Below, one piece after another: positions 32,963 to 35,346 of a DNA stretch of 35,346 nucleotides; the first letter of the stretch is position 1, and the number at the start of each line of letters is the position of its first letter. Made by a program: the position numbers and the translations under genes. The stretch is from assembly GCA_903911205.1 (NCBI GenBank), contig CAIWCL010000202.1, positions 1 through 35,346 on the forward strand, written 5' to 3'. The notes under the pieces were generated by a model. That model was not told the origin of the DNA. It made no database searches and saw nothing but the letters and a program-made list of their open reading frames with translations. This DNA is from an uncultured bacterium. GTDB lineage: Bacteria; Planctomycetota; Phycisphaerae; Phycisphaerales; SM1A02.

Positions 32963-33430
32963 ATGCAATCCACCCGCTACTGGCTCTCCATCGGTGACGG
33001 CAAAACCTACGGCCCGTACACGGTCGAAGAATTGCTTCAACATCGACGCGAAGGTCGTTTGGGCGTGACCGCACAACTCTGCCCTGAAGGCGGTACGACG
33101 TGGATTCCTGCGACGTCGATCCTTGAGTTTGGCGCGGTGACAGGAGCACCACCGACCCTGCCTCCACCGCCCCCACCGTTTGCGCCAAATATGGATCCGC
33201 GTGCGAAGAGCAAAGTCGCGGCGGGAGTTCTTGGCATCTTGCTCGGTGCACTCGGTATCCACAACTTCTACTTGGGATACACCGGAAAGGCCGTCGCGCA
33301 ACTCTTGATCACCGTGCTGACGTGCGGCTGGGGTTCCATCTTCTCCGGTATTTGGGGCCTCATCGAAGGCATCCTCATTCTGACAGGCTCCATCGCGGTC
33401 GATGGCAACGGCGTACCGCTGCGCGATTGA
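32963..33430 (+). CDS. GYF_2 domain - TM2 domain membrane protein
   Basis: The 155-residue product has an N-terminal GYF_2 domain (about 3-55: RYWLSIGDGKTYGPYTVEELLQ...EGRLGVTAQLCPEGGTTWIPA), normally a binder of proline-rich peptides. A polyproline linker (TLPPPPPPFAP) could be a self-ligand. A TM2 domain follows (about 83-145: VAAGVLGILLGALGIHNFYLGYTGKAVAQLLITVL...WGLIEGILILTG) with two membrane helices and the usual GxHxFYLG turn. The role is unknown. I start it at the ATG at 32963, which opens right before the GYF fold. The track's GTG at 32924 overlaps the stop of the preceding gene (GTGA) and would add 13 residues; coupling makes that start possible too. Confidence 0.85.
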   Translation: MQSTRYWLSIGDGKTYGPYTVEELLQHRREGRLGVTAQLCPEGGTTWIPATSILEFGAVTGAPPTLPPPPPPFAPNMDPRAKSKVAAGVLGILLGALGIHNFYLGYTGKAVAQLLITVLTCGWGSIFSGIWGLIEGILILTGSIAVDGNGVPLRD

Positions 33431-33490
33431 TCTCCAGGCCAGTTTCTCTGAGACCTGCCCAAACGGCAGCGAACCCTGGAACGCGGGCAG

Positions 33491-33505
33491 CTTCGGCATC
33501 CGAAG
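33491..33505 (+). terminator. Small hairpin between the GYF-TM2 gene and clpB
   Basis: CTTCGG-CAT-CCGAAG is a perfect 6-bp stem within the 162-bp spacer, 60 bp after the upstream stop. No T-tract follows, so it could be a 3'-end structure or part of the clpB leader. No CIRCE element or clear heat-shock sigma promoter was seen before clpB. Confidence 0.25.
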
Positions 33506-33592
33506 GGCCCGATTCGATCGCACTCCCGTTGGCCCGCCCTTTGCCGTTGCGGCGACCTCCCGTGAACCGGGGGCGAAGGAACCAATCACACC

Positions 33593-35346
33593 ATGCGATT
33601 CGAAAAATTCACCACGCTCGCGCAAGAGTCGATTTCCGCCGCGCAATCTGCGGCATCCGGCGCTGGGCACCACGAGATTACCCCGTTACATCTGCTTTCC
33701 GCGATGCTCGCGGAAAAGTCCTCGTCGACCTCTGGACTCTTGCTGAAGGCAGGGATTGATCCTGTGCGCACCCGCGATCTCGCGGAGGCTGCGCTGCGCC
33801 GTCTGCCGAAAGTGCAGGGCGCTTCTACGGGAAACGCTTCGCGCGACCTTGTTGAAGTACTCAACACTGCAGAGCGCGAGGCGCAGAAAATGAAAGACGC
33901 CTACACGTCGACCGAGCACCTGATGCTCGCGCTTGCGGAAGTGAAGAGCGATGCGAAGGAAGTGCTTTCCACGCTCGGCGTTGATCGGAAGCGCGTGCTC
34001 GCGACCGTCGAATCAATTCGCAAATCGTCGGGCGTCACGAACGTCGCCGATCAGAACGCGGAACAGAACTACGAAGCGCTCAAGAAGTACGGCATCGACC
34101 TTGTTGAAAAAGCGCAACAAGGCAAGATTGATCCTGTGATTGGACGCGATGAAGAGATTCGTCGCTGCATGCAGGTTCTCTCGCGTCGCACCAAGAACAA
34201 CCCAGTGCTCATCGGTGAGCCTGGCGTCGGCAAAACTGCCATCGCGGAAGGCCTTGCGATTCGCATCGTGAATGGCGACTGCCCTGAGTCGATGCGTGAC
34301 GCAAGGATTGTCGCGCTCGATGTCGGTCAGTTACTCGCCGGCGCGAAGTATCGCGGCGAATTTGAAGAGCGATTGAAGGCCGTGCTGCGCGAAGTCGCGT
34401 CAAGCGAGGGTCGCATCATTCTCTTCATCGATGAGCTGCACACCATCGTCGGTGCTGGTCAGAGTGAAGGCGCTGTTGGTGCCGGCCAGTTGCTGAAACC
34501 TGCGCTCGCACGCGGTGAACTTCGCTGTATCGGCGCGACGACGCTCGATGAGTATCGCAAGCACGTGGAGAAAGATCCGGCGTTTGAGCGGCGATTCCAG
34601 CCAGTGTTTGTTGGTGAACCAAGCCTCGAAGACACCATCGCAATTCTGCGCGGTTTGAAAGAACGCTACGAAACGCACCACGGAGTGCGCATTCAAGATG
34701 GCGCACTGGTCTCGGCCGCAACCTTGTCACAGCGATACATCGCAGATCGCTTTCTGCCAGACAAGGCCATCGACTTGCTCGATGAAGCTGCGTCACGCTT
34801 GCGTATCGAGAATGACTCGATGCCAGCTGAACTCGACGAAGTGAAGCGTCGCGTCATGCAGCTTGAGATTGAACGCGAAGCGTTGAAACTCGAGAAAGAT
34901 GCCGAGAGTAAGAAGCGCCTCGCGGTCATCGAAGAAGATCTTGCGGATCTCAACGAGAAAGACCGCGCGATGACTGCGCGCTGGCAACTCGAGAAGTCGG
35001 AACTTGAAGCTGTAAAGAGTGTGCAAGCCGAAATCGAGCGCAAGAACATCGAGCTCGAGCAAGCAAAGCGCCGCGGCGATTTCGAAGTCGCGTCGCGCAT
35101 TCAGTACGGCGACTTGCGCGATCTCGAACAGCGTCTGCGTGCTGCAGAAGAGAGTTTCCGCAAGCGTCAGGCTGATGGCACCGCGATGGTGAAGGAAGAA
35201 GTCGACAGCGAACAGATCGCAGAAGTCGTTGCGAAGTGGACGGGTATTCCGGTTTCGAAGCTCGTCGAGAGTGAGCGCGAGAAACTCCTGCACATGGAAG
35301 ATGAACTCGCAAAGCGTGTCGTCGGTCAGCGCGAAGCGGTGACTGC
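33593..35346 (+). CDS. clpB: ATP-dependent disaggregase ClpB, 3' end cut by window
   Basis: ClpB is an AAA+ ring that pulls aggregated proteins apart with DnaK. It is absent from the ORF track because no stop codon lies in the window. The ATG at 33593 gives [26 protein letters not shown] lies about 12 nt upstream. The 584 visible residues cover the Clp-N repeat domain (1-145), the first nucleotide-binding domain with Walker A GEPGVGKT (208-215), Walker B IILFIDE (275-281), sensor GATTLDEY and arginine finger FERRF (331-335). The coiled-coil middle domain (about 400-530) follows, up to [12 protein letters not shown] and [10 protein letters not shown] at the start of the second ATPase domain. 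The middle domain distinguishes it from ClpA and gives ClpB over ClpC. Confidence 0.96.
   Translation, partial: MRFEKFTTLAQESISAAQSAASGAGHHEITPLHLLSAMLAEKSSSTSGLLLKAGIDPVRTRDLAEAALRRLPKVQGASTGNASRDLVEVLNTAEREAQKMKDAYTSTEHLMLALAEVKSDAKEVLSTLGVDRKRVLATVESIRKSSGVTNVADQNAEQNYEALKKYGIDLVEKAQQGKIDPVIGRDEEIRRCMQVLSRRTKNNPVLIGEPGVGKTAIAEGLAIRIVNGDCPESMRDARIVALDVGQLLAGAKYRGEFEERLKAVLREVASSEGRIILFIDELHTIVGAGQSEGAVGAGQLLKPALARGELRCIGATTLDEYRKHVEKDPAFERRFQPVFVGEPSLEDTIAILRGLKERYETHHGVRIQDGALVSAATLSQRYIADRFLPDKAIDLLDEAASRLRIENDSMPAELDEVKRRVMQLEIEREALKLEKDAESKKRLAVIEEDLADLNEKDRAMTARWQLEKSELEAVKSVQAEIERKNIELEQAKRRGDFEVASRIQYGDLRDLEQRLRAAEESFRKRQADGTAMVKEEVDSEQIAEVVAKWTGIPVSKLVESEREKLLHMEDELAKRVVGQREAVT

Noticed and set aside
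33431-33592. CIRCE element or sigma-32 promoter before clpB
   Set aside because: No TTAGCACTC-N9-GAGTGCTAA and no convincing heat-shock promoter boxes are visible.

Overview
The window is GC-rich, gene-dense chromosomal DNA, most likely from a planctomycete of the Phycisphaerae type. This rests on two secreted proteins that end in a PAP-hydrophobic-RRRR tail, sparse Shine-Dalgarno sequences, a Gram-negative flagellar L-ring gene and a type II secretion-type locus with an unusually large secretin. The taxonomic call is an inference; no rRNA gene is present.

Left part (1-6650), housekeeping: the last codons of a probable flgA and the complete flgH (flagellar P/L-ring assembly), a short convergent spacer with two copies of a 42-bp palindromic repeat, trpC (minus strand), a CPBP/CAAX-type membrane protease, trpS, apaG (minus strand), asd, a secreted PAP-CTERM protein and a tRNA-Gln(CTG) with its own promoter-like and terminator sequences.

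Centre (6689-31756), all on the minus strand: a roughly 24-kb type II secretion / type IV pilus-like locus. In transcription order it reads: secreted PAP-CTERM protein, gspF (platform protein), gspG (major pseudopilin), gspH, gspI, gspJ, gspK (minor pseudopilins), a PilM/GspL-PilN-like protein, a GspM/PilO-like protein with a GspC/PilP-like C-terminal domain, gspD (secretin), and a small lipoprotein. Several junctions overlap by 4 bp (I/J, J/K, L/M, D/lipoprotein), so the genes are probably translationally coupled. No gspE ATPase or gspO peptidase is present, so these must be encoded elsewhere.

The outstanding feature is gspD. It is one uninterrupted 14.6-kb reading frame encoding about 4,861 residues: signal peptide, one N0 domain, about 50 (52 by eye) tandem secretin-N (N1-like) modules of about 84 residues, and one ordinary secretin pore domain of about 320 residues at the C-terminus. 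Familiar secretins carry only a handful of N domains. If the modules stack as rings, this would be a very long periplasmic conduit between the inner-membrane platform and the outer-membrane gate. That could suit the variable-width periplasm of planctomycetes. The module array holds a recognisable multi-module duplication, a Thr/Ser/Pro linker and an internal signal-peptide-like hydrophobic stretch.

Right part (31757-35346), plus strand: a cytoplasmic cobalamin-binding/BtuF-like protein, a GYF_2-TM2 membrane protein and the first two thirds of clpB, cut by the window end. No gene-free stretch exceeds about 250 bp.
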